64,000 nucleotides of DNA from Pseudomonas sp. B21-048 (lineage in GTDB: Bacteria > Pseudomonadota > Gammaproteobacteria > Pseudomonadales > Pseudomonadaceae), in assembly GCF_024748615.1 (NCBI RefSeq), contig NZ_CP087168.1, positions 1,116,001 to 1,180,000 of the forward strand. The letters are read 5' to 3'. The notes under the pieces are model-generated. The model had not been told where the DNA came from. It was given only the letters and a program-made list of their open reading frames with translations, and did no database searches. The position numbers were made by a program, and so were the translations under genes. This document shows, in pieces, positions 1-8,448 of this stretch. The first letter of the stretch is position 1; every line of letters begins with the position of its first letter.

Positions 1-1
1 C

Positions 2-1129
2 AATGAGCAGTTCCCGGCCCTGCGCTCGCGAGTCACGCGGCTGGAGAATGGCCCGCCGGTTGGCTATCCGGTGCAATTTCGGGTCACCGGTGAACACATC
101 GAGGAAGTCCGCGCATTGGCGCGCAAAGTCGCGGCCAAGGTTCGCGAAAACCCACACGTGGTTAACGTGCATCTGGACTGGGAGGAACCGAGCAAAGTCG
201 TTTACCTGAACGTCGATCAGGACCGCGCGCGGGCGCTGGGTGTGAGCACGGCGAACCTCTCGGCGTTTCTGCGAAGCTCGCTGACCGGTGCCAGCGTCAG
301 CCAGTACCGCGAAGACAACGAGTTGATCGAGATCCTGTTGCGCGGCACTGTGCATGAGCGCACCGAGCTGGGGTTGCTACCAAGTCTGGCCGTGCCGACC
401 GACAATGGTCGCAGTGTGGCGCTGTCGCAGATTGCCACGCTGGAATATGGCTTTGAGGAAGGCATCATCTGGCACCGTAACCGTCTGCCCAATGTGACGG
501 TTCGCGCCGATATCTATGACAAGGAACAACCGGCGACACTGGTGCAACAGATCATGCCGACCCTCGATCCGATTCGCGCCGAACTGCCGGACGGCTATCT
601 GCTGGACGTCGGCGGTACGGTGGAAGACTCGACGCGCGGGCAGGATTCGGTGAACGCTGGCGTGCCGCTGTTTATCGTGGTGGTGCTGACGTTGCTGATG
701 CTGCAACTGCGCAGTTTCTCACGCACGGTGATGGTATTTCTGACGGCGCCACTGGGGCTGATTGGTGTGACGCTGTTTCTGATGGTGTTCCGCCAGCCGT
801 TCGGTTTTGTGGCAATGCTCGGGACGATCGCCTTGTCCGGGATGATCATGCGTAACTCGGTGATTCTGGTGGATCAGATCGAGCAGGATATCGCTGCCGG
901 GCTTAAGCCTTGGCAGGCGATTATCGAGGCGACGGTGCGGCGGTTCCGACCCATTGTGCTGACGGCGTTGGCGGCGGTGTTGGCGATGATTCCATTGTCG
1001 CGCAGTGTGTTTTTCGGGCCGATGGCGGTGGCGATCATGGGTGGGCTGATTGTGGCGACGGCGTTGACGTTGCTGTTTTTGCCGGCGTTGTATGCGGCTT
1101 GGTTCAGGGTCAAGCAAGAGCCGGTGTGA
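2..1129 (+). CDS. RND efflux transporter permease, C-terminal part (5' end outside window)
   Basis: The reading frame is open from the first bases of the window, so the gene is cut by the edge; about 375 codons are visible. The visible part covers the end of the second periplasmic porter region and then the last block of membrane helices. The helices are hydrophobic stretches such as PLFIVVVLTLLMLQLRSF, followed by FGFVAMLGTIALSGMIMRNS and the closing GGLIVATALTLLFLPALYA. The motif GMIMRNSVILVDQI matches the conserved last-third motif of HAE1-type RND pumps. These proteins use the proton motive force to export drugs or other hydrophobic compounds as inner-membrane trimers with a membrane-fusion protein and an outer-membrane channel. 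Which substrate it serves cannot be told from this fragment. The partner genes would lie upstream of the window. Confidence 0.93.
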   Translation, partial: NEQFPALRSRVTRLENGPPVGYPVQFRVTGEHIEEVRALARKVAAKVRENPHVVNVHLDWEEPSKVVYLNVDQDRARALGVSTANLSAFLRSSLTGASVSQYREDNELIEILLRGTVHERTELGLLPSLAVPTDNGRSVALSQIATLEYGFEEGIIWHRNRLPNVTVRADIYDKEQPATLVQQIMPTLDPIRAELPDGYLLDVGGTVEDSTRGQDSVNAGVPLFIVVVLTLLMLQLRSFSRTVMVFLTAPLGLIGVTLFLMVFRQPFGFVAMLGTIALSGMIMRNSVILVDQIEQDIAAGLKPWQAIIEATVRRFRPIVLTALAAVLAMIPLSRSVFFGPMAVAIMGGLIVATALTLLFLPALYAAWFRVKQEPV

Positions 1130-1179
1130 TCTTTGATCTTGGCGGCCTTCGGGCCGACCATGCTGTTGTTGGTGGGGGG

Positions 1180-1230
1180 CATATCCGTTGCTGCGGTGAT
1201 GGCGGCTTATTGTTTCGCCCCTACGGCGAG
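1180..1230. repeat. Left part of an intergenic repeat split by the insertion sequence
   Basis: The text from about 1180 (atatccgttgctgcgg) to the ctacggcgag at 1221-1230 resembles the start of a long intergenic repeat common in fluorescens-group genomes. It continues directly on the far side of the insertion sequence at 2580 (ctacggcgag followed by tcccttttggc). Read together, the two halves form one repeat of about 270 bp. The identification as a dispersed repeat comes from memory of these genomes and was not searched. Confidence 0.5.
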
Positions 1231-2579
1231 GGGGTGTACGGGATTCTGTGTAAACGGCGTTGCTGTTAATCCTGCAAAAGCCGGTCTTCGAACTGGATAC
1301 TGAACCGGTTCAAGGCCCCCGCCCAGTCCCTGATTGGCATTGTCCACTTCTTGCTGATGTTATTCAGCGCCAGATAAAAGAGCTTCATAACCGCGTCATC
1401 AGTCGGGAATGAGGCTCTGCTTTTGGTGACCTTGCGCAAGCTCATGTTGATCGACTCGATGGCGTTGGTGGTATAGATCACCGTCCGTATCTCAGGTGGA
1501 TAATCGAATAGAGGTATGACCCTCGCCCAGTTTTTGCGCCATGACTGGCTGATCAGAGGGTATCGATCATCCCATTTGGCCTCGAAATCGGTCAGCTTTT
1601 GCTCGGCCATTTCAACCGTCGTCGAGCGGTAAATAAGCTTGAGGTCGGCAGCGGCTTCGCGTTGATGCTTCCACGATACGAACTTCAAGCTGTTGCGCAC
1701 CATATGCACGATGCACAGTTGAACCGAGGCTTGCGGATAGACCACTTCGATCGCCTCAGGAAAGCCCTTGAGCCCATCCACGCAGGCGATAAAGATGTCT
1801 TTTACCCCGCGTGTTTTAAGCTCTGTGACTACTTGCAGCCAGAATTTGGCACCTTCAGTCTGTGCGATCCACAATCCTAGAACTTCTTTTCGACCGTCCA
1901 TATTGACGCCAATGGCCAAGTAAACCGCCTTGGTTCTGACCGCGCCACTGTCGCGCACTTTGACGTGAATGCAATCGAGGTAGAGGATCGGATAGAGCTC
2001 GTCCAGAGGACGCGATTGCCAGACTTTGACCTCTTCGCTAACGGCGTCGGTAATCGCCGAGATGAGGCTAGGAGAGACCTCTGTGCCGTACATCTCCTGC
2101 AGGTGCCCCTGAATTTCCCGAACAGTCATCCCTCGGGCGTACAGCGAAATGACCTTGTCATCGAAGCCGGTCCAACGCGTCTGGTGCTTGGAAACTAGCT
2201 GGGGCTCGAACATTCCCTGGCGATCACGGGGAATCTCCAGCGGTAGCTCGCCAAAGTCGCCCTTGAGCGTCTTACCGCTATGGCCGTTGCGAGCATTTCC
2301 TTCGGCATTGGTAACGGCTGCGCTTTTGTCATGCCCCAGGTGCTCGGTCATTTCAGCTTCCAGGGCTCGTTCGACGAGCATCTTGGTGAGCTGCTTGAGC
2401 AGGCCATTTTCGCCGATCAGATCTTCGGGTTTTCGGTAGTTGGCCAACAGGCTGTCGGCCAGCTTTACCAGTTCAGGATCGGGTTTGACTCGTTTAGTGC
2501 GCTTGGGCTCGGTCATTGAGACTCCTTGGGAAAGGCAGTGTGCGCCTAATGACCGTTTACACAAACCTCAGGACACCCT
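1231..2579 (-). mobile_element. IS256-family insertion sequence, complete
   Basis: The element is about 1.35 kb. Its ends are imperfect inverted repeats: the left end reads GGGTGT-C-G then TGTGTAAACGG (about 1232-1258), and the right end read on the minus strand gives GGGTGTCCTGAGG then TGTGTAAACGG (about 2552-2578). The ten bases ctacggcgag occur on both sides (1221-1230 and 2580-2589). This fits the 8-9 bp target duplication of the IS256 family plus an ambiguous base or two. One intact transposase fills the element. Preserved ends, duplication and frame point to a recent, probably still mobile insertion. Confidence 0.9.
1266..2516 (-). CDS. IS256-family transposase
   Basis: The 416-residue protein begins at MTEPKRTKRV; an upstream in-frame start at 2564 lies in the terminal repeat region and is less likely. 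It is a DDE/mutator-type transposase. The YPILYLDCIHVKVRD stretch carries the first catalytic Asp, IFIACVDGLKGFPEAI the second, and the conserved YTTNAIESINMSLRK block the Glu. The basic N-terminal part probably binds the terminal repeats. It catalyses cut-and-paste or copy-out transposition of its own element. No frameshift or stop interrupts it, so it is probably functional. It is transcribed towards the RND gene. Confidence 0.95.
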   Translation of the reverse strand: MTEPKRTKRVKPDPELVKLADSLLANYRKPEDLIGENGLLKQLTKMLVERALEAEMTEHLGHDKSAAVTNAEGNARNGHSGKTLKGDFGELPLEIPRDRQGMFEPQLVSKHQTRWTGFDDKVISLYARGMTVREIQGHLQEMYGTEVSPSLISAITDAVSEEVKVWQSRPLDELYPILYLDCIHVKVRDSGAVRTKAVYLAIGVNMDGRKEVLGLWIAQTEGAKFWLQVVTELKTRGVKDIFIACVDGLKGFPEAIEVVYPQASVQLCIVHMVRNSLKFVSWKHQREAAADLKLIYRSTTVEMAEQKLTDFEAKWDDRYPLISQSWRKNWARVIPLFDYPPEIRTVIYTTNAIESINMSLRKVTKSRASFPTDDAVMKLFYLALNNISKKWTMPIRDWAGALNRFSIQFEDRLLQD

Positions 2580-2808
2580 CTACGGCGAGTCCCTTTTGGC
2601 AAACGCCCGGAATGCCGGCCCAGCCAAAAGGAACCAAAAGGTCTCGCCCCAAGCGTCCGGCCCTCGCTGAGGCTCGGCGTTCCTTCGCTCCGGTATCCAT
2701 CTGGGGGCATCGCCCTACGGTCTGCTTCGCTACGACCTACATGCGATGGGTTCGACTGCGTCGAACGGCGCTGCGCGCCAATCCCCAGATGAACACCTCC
2801 CCTCCTCC
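2580..2808. repeat. Right part of the intergenic repeat interrupted by the IS
   Basis: This non-coding stretch follows directly from 1180-1230 once the insertion is removed. It contains the blocks tcccttttggcaaacg, ccccaagcgtccggccctcg and a final ccccagatgaacacctcc. Short frames here are not convincing genes. It looks like the long conserved intergenic repeat of fluorescens-group pseudomonads; function unknown. Confidence 0.5.
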
Positions 2809-2831
2809 TCCCTTCAAGTCCTACCATACAA

Positions 2832-2936
2832 GCGGGCTTGCCCGCGAAGACGGCCTGACAACCGACCAATCTCTCTCAGACATACGCCACCCCACTTGTA
2901 GGAGCGAGGCTTGCCCGCGAAGGCGGCCTGACAGCC
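2832..2936. repeat. Tandem REP-like repeats
   Basis: Two similar units, gcgggcttgcccgcgaaga (from 2832) and gcgaggcttgcccgcgaagg (from 2904), are each followed by cggcctgaca. They are about 72 bp apart. This is the usual REP core of fluorescens-group intergenic DNA. Such units are thought to be spread by a REP-associated transposase encoded elsewhere in the genome. Confidence 0.7.
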
Positions 2937-3051
2937 AACCAGTTTGATAGCTCATCGCTCCAGGCATTGTTTATAAACGATCAAACATAAAGGAAACATC
3001 CGACAAGTTTTTCAGGTTGTCTGTCGGAAGCGCGACCCCTAGCCTTGGACC

Positions 3052-3282
3052 GTCGCTGCAAAAAGCAGCGACCGGGTTTCGCAGCCCGGTTAAACTTCAG
3101 ACGCTCAGCGTCCACCATCCGAAAGCGGGCGCTTTTTATGCCTGTGTTATGGCGGCTGTGCGCGGGATACCTTCGGGTATGCCGGGTTCCTGAAGTCCCG
3201 GTCTGCGAACCTGCGTACAGCTGCCACCTTAAATTCGTTTCGCAGCGATCGGTGGCAGCTCCATTACTTCAGGAGCTACACA
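3052..3282 (+). promoter_or_regulatory. Structured 5' leader of the DUF6124 gene, candidate cis-regulatory RNA
   Basis: Seen directly: a perfect hairpin 3052-3059/3065-3072; ACCGGG/CCCGGT 3071-3076/3085-3090; GACGC/GCGTC 3100-3104/3108-3112; and AAAGC/GCTTT followed by T's at 3122-3137. Next comes a three-way junction closed by 13 pairs (3151-3163 with 3213-3225, two of them G-U). It encloses a UUCG tetraloop hairpin (3167-3180) and CCGGG/CCCGG (3182-3186/3197-3201). AGCTGCCACC (3219-3228) can instead pair perfectly with GGTGGCAGCT (3251-3260). AGCTCC (3257-3262) can pair with GGAGCT (3272-3277), which contains the ribosome binding site. The helices exclude one another, as in a switch. Ligand or trigger is unknown. 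Similar leaders precede DUF6124 genes elsewhere in Pseudomonas as far as I recall. Confidence 0.7.
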
Positions 3283-3672
3283 ATGATCAAAGACAGTCCA
3301 AATCCCCCCGAAGCAGAACCAGAAATAGAAACAGAAACTGATCCCGTTTCTCCCTACGCTTTCCTCAATTCCAGGAAACTCCACGACGCGGCAATCCGCG
3401 CGCTCGATCACTACCTCGCCCCTGCGGCCGAAAAAAAGGCCAAAGCCGATCGTCGTCCCAGTACGATTTTCGTCATCGGTCCAAACGTCGATTCCGAAAC
3501 TCTCCTGGCTCATGCCTGTGAAACCCTTGCCACAGCCAATGTCATGGCCAGTGAGTTAGCCTTCGACCTGACCGGCCCCACGTGCAACTTGGTGCTGGGG
3601 ATTCAACAGATGATTTCACTGGCGGAGTTGTCGGTAAATCGCGTGCTGGATAATCTGGATCCGCAACAGTAG
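3283..3672 (+). CDS. DUF6124 family protein
   Basis: A 129-residue soluble protein with no signal peptide or membrane segment. The first 20 residues are acidic and proline-rich and look disordered. A conserved core follows: SPYAFLNSRKLHDAAIRALDHYL, then a basic stretch, IFVIGPNVDSETLLAHACETLATA and a C-terminal helical part ending GIQQMISLAELSVNRVLD. This pattern matches the small Pseudomonas-restricted family named DUF6124 (formerly grouped as DUF3077); its function is unknown. The ribosome binding site AGGAG lies 7 bases before the ATG, inside the 3' arm of a hairpin. The gene stands alone between an insertion sequence region and a strong terminator, so expression is probably set by the leader. 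Confidence 0.85.
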   Translation: MIKDSPNPPEAEPEIETETDPVSPYAFLNSRKLHDAAIRALDHYLAPAAEKKAKADRRPSTIFVIGPNVDSETLLAHACETLATANVMASELAFDLTGPTCNLVLGIQQMISLAELSVNRVLDNLDPQQ

Positions 3673-3679
3673 CGCAAAA

Positions 3680-3716
3680 AAAAGCCCGCTGAACCTTTAA
3701 AGGTCAGCGGGCTTTT
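3680..3716. terminator. Bidirectional intrinsic terminator
   Basis: A long hairpin has the arms aaaagcccgctga and tcagcgggctttt, with acctttaaaggt at the tip. A and T runs on opposite sides let it end both the DUF6124 transcript and the converging DUF4197 transcript. Confidence 0.92.
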
Positions 3717-3739
3717 CGTGATGAGTTGCACTTGGAAAA

Positions 3740-4429
3740 TTACAACGTACCAAACACCTTCTTCGCCAAACTGGTCGCCGCCGCCGCAGGGTTCTGGCGA
3801 ATGGTTTCTTCCTGCTTGCCGATCATCTCGAACAAACCGTTCAACGCCTGCTCGGTCACGTAGCTTTCGATGTTGGCGCTTTTTGCATCCAGCACACCCA
3901 GTGTCGCCGCTTGCCCGGCGAACGAGTTGTATTGCTGGGCCAGGCCGACCTGGTCGGTGGCTTGTTTGACGATCGGCAGGAACTTGGTGCGGATCTGCTC
4001 GCGGCTGGTTTTGCTCAGGTACTGAGTGGCCGAGTCCTTGCCGCCGCTGAGGATCCCCTTGGCATCTTCCACGGTCATCTTCTTCACCGCATCCACCAGA
4101 ATCGGCTGAGCCTGCGTCACGGCCGTTTCAGCCGCTTTGTTCATGCTGGTTTCCAGTTGATCGACCTGATCGCCCATGCCGAACTGTTTCATTTTTTTGG
4201 CGACTTTGCCCAACTTGCCTGGCAGTTCGATCTTCACGTCCGGGTTGTTGCTGAAGCCGCCGGGTGTGCCGAGTTGTTTGACGGCCAGTTGCGCGCCTTG
4301 GGTGAGGGCGTCCTTGAGACCGCCGGTGGCGTCTTGTTGCGACAGGTCGCTGAGAGACACTGCCAGGGCGTTGGCGCAGATCATCAAGCCTGCGCACAGG
4401 CCGGCGAAGCGAAGGGTAGGGCGGAGCAT
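3740..4429 (-). CDS. DUF4197 domain-containing protein, exported
   Basis: The 229-residue protein starts with a typical Sec signal peptide (MLRPTLRFAGLCAGLMICANALA, cleavage expected after ANALA). The rest is a helical domain of the DUF4197 family, including ALTQGAQLAVKQLG near the start, the middle DQVDQLETSMNKAAE and the C-terminal YVTEQALNGLFEMIGKQE. The family is common in Gammaproteobacteria and is expected in the periplasm; its biochemical role is unknown. It lies downstream of the YbaY-like lipoprotein gene on the same strand with about 40 bases between, so the two probably share a transcript. Confidence 0.88.
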   Translation of the reverse strand: MLRPTLRFAGLCAGLMICANALAVSLSDLSQQDATGGLKDALTQGAQLAVKQLGTPGGFSNNPDVKIELPGKLGKVAKKMKQFGMGDQVDQLETSMNKAAETAVTQAQPILVDAVKKMTVEDAKGILSGGKDSATQYLSKTSREQIRTKFLPIVKQATDQVGLAQQYNSFAGQAATLGVLDAKSANIESYVTEQALNGLFEMIGKQEETIRQNPAAAATSLAKKVFGTL

Positions 4430-4469
4430 GGCGGCTTCCTTGTTCTTAAAAAAGGTTCAGAAAAAAGCG

Positions 4470-4868
4470 TTAGCGGGCTGCATCGACGCGGATTTTCAGG
4501 GGTTGCGGGTCTTTGCCATCCAGTTGCACGGCATGATTTTCAGTGGTGATGAACATCAGCTTGCCGTCCACTTCGATACGCGCGCTGACCGAATAGCGAT
4601 GGCCGGGTTTGACCTGCGCCGGATCGTCGCTCAAATGGAACGGCAACGGCACCTGGCCTTTGACCGGGCCTTTCTGCTCGTCGAGCACTACCGCCGGTGC
4701 GTCGGCCAGAGACACATCTTGCAAGCTGACGCTCAAGATCGCGCTCGGTGGCAGAGCAATGCGTTGCAGGTAGAACACTTCGCCGTCGAGGCTGGCGTTG
4801 GCGGTCGGTTGTGTCGACTGGCAGGCACCGAGCAGGGCAGTCAGCAGGACAAGAGAGCGTTTTTTCAT
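4470..4868 (-). CDS. YbaY-family lipoprotein
   Basis: The start at MKKRSLVLL is chosen because GGAG lies 8 bases upstream; an ATG six codons earlier has no such site. Residues 1-15 form a lipoprotein signal with the lipobox LLGAC, so the mature protein begins at the Cys and is lipid-anchored. The remainder is a single beta-rich domain with VFYLQRIALPPSAILSVSLQDVS and a later GHRYSVSARIEV, matching the YbaY/YscW family of small outer-membrane-associated lipoproteins. Its function is unclear. The C-terminus is close to the DUF4197 gene. Confidence 0.85.
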   Translation of the reverse strand: MKKRSLVLLTALLGACQSTQPTANASLDGEVFYLQRIALPPSAILSVSLQDVSLADAPAVVLDEQKGPVKGQVPLPFHLSDDPAQVKPGHRYSVSARIEVDGKLMFITTENHAVQLDGKDPQPLKIRVDAAR

Positions 4869-4919
4869 CGAAGATCTCCGTATCAAAGGCGCCAGAAGAA
4901 GCCTGGCGCCTGTAGGAAT

Positions 4920-7424
4920 TTAGACGCTCTGCGCTGGAGTCGCGACTTGGTCCGCAGCATCTTCACTGCGATGCAACGCCACCTGACGGATCGACAAGCG
5001 AATCTCGGCCGGCAATACCCGTTTGGCCGCGCCTTCGGCCAGTTCACCGAGCAGTTTGTGATAGCTCAACTTGCCGGCCTCGTCGCGACGCAGCACGTCG
5101 AGGTCCAGCATGGTCTGGATGAAGTGACGGAACAGGCTCTTGTCGAAGAACTCCGGGGCGTTCAGGCCGTGGAGGATCGACAGGCGCTGGGCCATGACGG
5201 TGCAGAGGTCTTCAAGTTCTTCGGCGCTGAGGCTGTTCTGGCCGCTGTTGAGCAGCAAGGAAACGGTCATGTAGAAGCGCTGCAAGGTCTGGGCAATGCT
5301 TTTCGACAGCAGCGTCAGCAGCACGAAATGCCGCGAGCTCGGCGCCGGACGCAGGTACACGTCTTTCTCGAAACGCAGCAGGCCTTGCTCGACGAAGGCT
5401 TCGAGCCATTGATCGACCATGCCATCGAGTTCGTCCAGCGACCAGCGAATGAACAGCTCCGCTTGCAAGTACGGGTACAGCGCGTGGGTGTAGCGCAGGA
5501 TCTGCTCGCGGCTCATGCGCGAGGTGCTCTGGAAAAAACTCGCCAGCAACGACGGCAACGCGAAGATGTGCAGCACGTTGTTGCGGTAGTAGGTCATCAG
5601 GACGGCGTTCTGTTCGTCCAGGTACAGAATCTTGCCCAGCGCATCGCTTTGCTCGGACAACAGATCCATGTCCTTCACGTGCTCGATCAGCGCCCGACCG
5701 TCGCCCTCCGGCAGGGTGGTGTGCGAGGAGTAGGGAACCTTGCGCAACAGCGCCAGATACAGATCGAGTACCCGCGCCATGGCGCGATCGTCCAGGGCCA
5801 GACGGCTGGTGGACAACAACGCCAGGGCCACCAGATTCACCGGGTTGATCGCCGCCGCTTCATTCAAATGCTGTGCGACTTTCTCGCCGAGGCGGTTAGT
5901 GGTTTCGTTGAGCCAGACCGGTTTGAACTGCGGACCAAGTTCCTGTTGGCGCCAATCTGGCTGTTCGCTGTCGAGGAATTCCGCCAGTTTGATCGGCTCA
6001 CCGAAGTTGACCGCAACCTGACCGAAGCGCTGCTTGAGCGCGCCGATGACTTTGAAGATGTCGAAGATCGATTCTTTCTTCTTGCTCGCGCCACGCAATT
6101 CGCCGAGGTAGGTGCGGCCTTCCAGCACGCGCTCGTAGCCGATGTACACCGGCACGAAGACGATCGGCATGCGCGACGAACGCAGGAAGCTGCGCAGAGT
6201 GATCGCGAGCATCCCGGTTTTCGGTTGCAGCATGCGCCCGGTGCGCGAGCGGCCGCCCTCGACGAAGTACTCGACCGGGAAGCCTTTGGTGAACAGGGTA
6301 TGCAGGTATTCGTTGAACACTGAGGTGTAAAGCGGGTTGCCCTTGAAGGTACGGCGCATGAAGAACGCGCCGCCACGGCGCAGCAGGCTGCCGATCACCG
6401 GCATGTTGAGGTTGATCCCGGCGGCAACGTGCGGCGGGGTCAGGCCGTTGCGGAACAGCAGATAGGAGAGCAGCAAATAGTCGATGTGGCTGCGGTGGCA
6501 TGGCACGTAGATCACTTCGTGACCTTGGGCGACTTTTTGCACACCTTCGATATGGTTGACCTTGATCCCGTCGTAGATCTTGTTCCAGAACCAGCTCAGC
6601 ACCACTTCCAGAAAGCGGATCGCGGTGTAGGTATAGTCCGAGGCGATCTCGTTGCCGTAGCGCAGGGCCTGGGCCTTGGCTTTTTCCGGGGAAATGTTTT
6701 CGCGTTCGGCTTCGTCAAGGATCGCTTGCTTGACCAGCGGCTGATTGAGCAGGCCTTTGACCAGGTTGCGACGGTGGGAAATATCCGGGCCGATCACCGC
6801 GGCTTTCAGGTTGCGAAAGTGCACCCGCAGGATCCGCTGGGCCATGCGCACGGTGCGCTCGTGGCCTTTATTGTGAGCGATCAGTTCACGCAAATGAATC
6901 GGTGCCGAGAACTGCACCCGGGTCTTGCGCCCCAACACGATGATGCTCAGCAGCCGACGCAAACGCCCGGTGACCGCCCAACTGTCGGCGAACAACAGTT
7001 TCCACGGGCTCGACTCGCTGTCCGGCGACTGGCCCCAGAACACGCTGACCGGAATGATCTGCGCGTCTTCGGCGGCGTTCTGGCTCAGGGCGCTGACCAG
7101 ACGAGTGAGGGTCGGTGGCGCACCGCGCTTGTCCTGACGGCCGAGCCAGTCGGGCTCCGGCGTCAGGTAAAAGAACGCGGCGGGTTCCACCAACGCACCC
7201 ACCGATACCGGTAATACCGGTCGGGGCAGGCCGGCCTTGCTGCATTCTGTATCGACCACGGCGAGGTCGGTCAGTGAAGGATTTTGCAGGACGTAAAACA
7301 CCGGCCGGCTGCGGTCGAGGTTGAGGGTGAACGACGACTGGTTGATCGTCTCCGAGCGAACCCAGAGGTACAGCAGTCGGCGCAGGGTGCCAAACACAAG
7401 ACGGCGGAACGGGGAACGGGTCAT
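4920..7424 (-). CDS. plsB: Glycerol-3-phosphate acyltransferase PlsB
   Basis: The 834-residue protein is full length for PlsB. It transfers a fatty acyl group to the sn-1 position of glycerol-3-phosphate, the first step of membrane phospholipid synthesis, at the inner membrane. The acyltransferase block is visible: HRSHID near residue 309 is the catalytic motif, FMRRTFKGN follows near 345, and [10 protein letters not shown] near 388 binds glycerol phosphate. A further motif, [12 protein letters not shown], lies near 430. The gene is divergent from the cold-shock gene across about 240 bp. Later in this window, cdsA serves the same lipid pathway. Confidence 0.97.
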   Translation of the reverse strand: MTRSPFRRLVFGTLRRLLYLWVRSETINQSSFTLNLDRSRPVFYVLQNPSLTDLAVVDTECSKAGLPRPVLPVSVGALVEPAAFFYLTPEPDWLGRQDKRGAPPTLTRLVSALSQNAAEDAQIIPVSVFWGQSPDSESSPWKLLFADSWAVTGRLRRLLSIIVLGRKTRVQFSAPIHLRELIAHNKGHERTVRMAQRILRVHFRNLKAAVIGPDISHRRNLVKGLLNQPLVKQAILDEAERENISPEKAKAQALRYGNEIASDYTYTAIRFLEVVLSWFWNKIYDGIKVNHIEGVQKVAQGHEVIYVPCHRSHIDYLLLSYLLFRNGLTPPHVAAGINLNMPVIGSLLRRGGAFFMRRTFKGNPLYTSVFNEYLHTLFTKGFPVEYFVEGGRSRTGRMLQPKTGMLAITLRSFLRSSRMPIVFVPVYIGYERVLEGRTYLGELRGASKKKESIFDIFKVIGALKQRFGQVAVNFGEPIKLAEFLDSEQPDWRQQELGPQFKPVWLNETTNRLGEKVAQHLNEAAAINPVNLVALALLSTSRLALDDRAMARVLDLYLALLRKVPYSSHTTLPEGDGRALIEHVKDMDLLSEQSDALGKILYLDEQNAVLMTYYRNNVLHIFALPSLLASFFQSTSRMSREQILRYTHALYPYLQAELFIRWSLDELDGMVDQWLEAFVEQGLLRFEKDVYLRPAPSSRHFVLLTLLSKSIAQTLQRFYMTVSLLLNSGQNSLSAEELEDLCTVMAQRLSILHGLNAPEFFDKSLFRHFIQTMLDLDVLRRDEAGKLSYHKLLGELAEGAAKRVLPAEIRLSIRQVALHRSEDAADQVATPAQSV

Positions 7425-7526
7425 ACGGCTTCTGCGTGAGTGAATTAAACCGAGCAGTTGCTCGGGAGGCCGACAGTGTGCCGGATTCGTCGAAAATCGG
7501 CAAAAAAGCAGCGAAGTAAACTCCTA

Positions 7527-7554
7527 TTGAGAGTTTTGGTGCCTGTCATATACT
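7527..7554 (+). promoter_or_regulatory. Sigma-70 type promoter of the cold-shock gene
   Basis: TTGAGA (7527-7532) and TATACT (7549-7554) are separated by 16 bases. Transcription would start near 7561, giving a leader of about 100 bases. Such a long leader is common in cold-shock mRNAs. Confidence 0.6.
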
Positions 7555-7660
7555 CGGCGCTCTGTCGCCGTTGCCTTCATGGGACCGGTATGCGCAGGCT
7601 GACGTTCCCGAGGCTTTCCTGCGAAAAGCCCGATCAATAATAAAAAGGGAGTATGAACAA

Positions 7661-7870
7661 ATGGCAACACGCGAAACCGGCAATGTGAAGTGGTTCAACG
7701 ACGCCAAGGGCTATGGCTTCATTCAGCGCGAGGACGGGGTGGACGTGTTCGTGCACTACCGCGCGATCCGCGGCGAAGGGCATCGCTCGCTGACTGAAGG
7801 TCAGCAGGTTGAGTATGCAGTGGTGACCGGCGAGAAGGGCTTGCAGGCTGAGGATGTGGTGGGTTTGTAA
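7661..7870 (+). CDS. Cold-shock (CSD) protein
   Basis: A 69-residue single cold-shock domain. RNP1 appears as KGYGFIQRE (around residues 15-23) and RNP2 as VDVFVHY (around 27-33). These proteins bind single-stranded RNA or DNA and remove secondary structure from transcripts. The final Phe of the usual VFVHF motif is Tyr here, and the following residues ([15 protein letters not shown]) match the Pseudomonas CapA/CapB-like group. The start ATGGCAACACGC follows a GGGAG site. Which paralogue it is cannot be settled from sequence alone. Confidence 0.93.
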   Translation: MATRETGNVKWFNDAKGYGFIQREDGVDVFVHYRAIRGEGHRSLTEGQQVEYAVVTGEKGLQAEDVVGL

Positions 7871-7883
7871 ACCCATTCCTGAA

Positions 7884-7994
7884 GATCGTTCCCACGCTCT
7901 GCGTGGGAATGCCTCAACGGACGCTCTGCGTTCGGCTTTTGAAGGGACGCGGAGCGTCCCGGGTTGCATTCCCACGCAGAGCGTGGGAACGATC
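7884..7994. repeat. 110-bp four-hairpin inverted-repeat element, copy 1
   Basis: The ends are inverted repeats of 29 bases starting GATCGTTCCCACGC. Four short palindromes follow one another: CCCACGC/GCGTGGG, GACGC/GCGT, GGGACGC/GCGTCCC and again CCCACGC/GCGTGGG. The whole could fold as one large cruciform or as a row of hairpins. A second copy lies at 14237-14346 with the interior reversed. It carries no gene and fills the gap between the convergent cold-shock gene and the gene at 8010-8387. Confidence 0.85.
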
Positions 7995-8009
7995 AAATGG
8001 GAACGTGGA

Positions 8010-8387
8010 TTACGCGGTTTTCCAGGTGATTTCTTCTTCACCATCAGCACTGATGCGCATCCAGCGATCCGCCGTCTCTTCACCTTCTTCCTCGACCCAA
8101 GTGCCCGGTGCGCAACGCACTTCGACGTTCAGTGCGGCAAACGCGGCGCGGGCGCAGGCGATGTCGTCTTCCCATGGGGTCTGGTCGCTTTCCAGGTACA
8201 GGCTGTTCCATTTGCCGACGGCTTTCGGCAGCCAGGTGACCGGCACGTTGCCGGCCTTGCACTTGTAAGTCTGGCCTTTCTGCACCCAGTCGGTGCACGG
8301 GCCTAAAGCCGCGCCGAGCCAGGCCGCGATGGCCTTGTAGTCGACGTCGGCGTCTTTCAGGTAAATCTCGATATCGGGTTGGCGCAT
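8010..8387 (-). CDS. Small acidic conserved protein of unknown function
   Basis: A 125-residue soluble, acidic protein with no signal peptide or membrane segment. I do not recognise a named domain. Visible blocks are DIEIYLKDADVDYKAIAAWL at the start, a central VTWLPKAVGKWNSLYLESDQTPWEDD and a C-terminal stretch rich in Glu (EEEGEETADRW). The ATG at 8387 is chosen over the GTG at 8399 because GAGGA sits just upstream of it. It lies downstream of rlmA on the same strand, about 60 bases apart, and may be co-transcribed. I recall similar unnamed proteins in Pseudomonas genomes but cannot assign a function. Confidence 0.75.
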   Translation of the reverse strand: MRQPDIEIYLKDADVDYKAIAAWLGAALGPCTDWVQKGQTYKCKAGNVPVTWLPKAVGKWNSLYLESDQTPWEDDIACARAAFAALNVEVRCAPGTWVEEEGEETADRWMRISADGEEEITWKTA

Positions 8388-8448
8388 GGATGTCCTCACT
8401 GCGGGTCTGAAAAATCCATTCGCGGATTTAGCGGGTCAAAATTTGGGG

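Noticed and set aside
2516..2947. Open frames across the IS end and the intergenic repeat
   Set aside because: They run through inverted repeats and REP units, have no ribosome binding site and no protein-like composition.
3122..3137. Stand-alone terminator in the DUF6124 leader
   Set aside because: The stem is only about five pairs with a four-base loop. It is kept as part of the leader structure and not listed separately.
7884..7994. CRISPR repeat
   Set aside because: The palindromes are adjacent hairpins of one element without regular spacers, and no cas genes are present.
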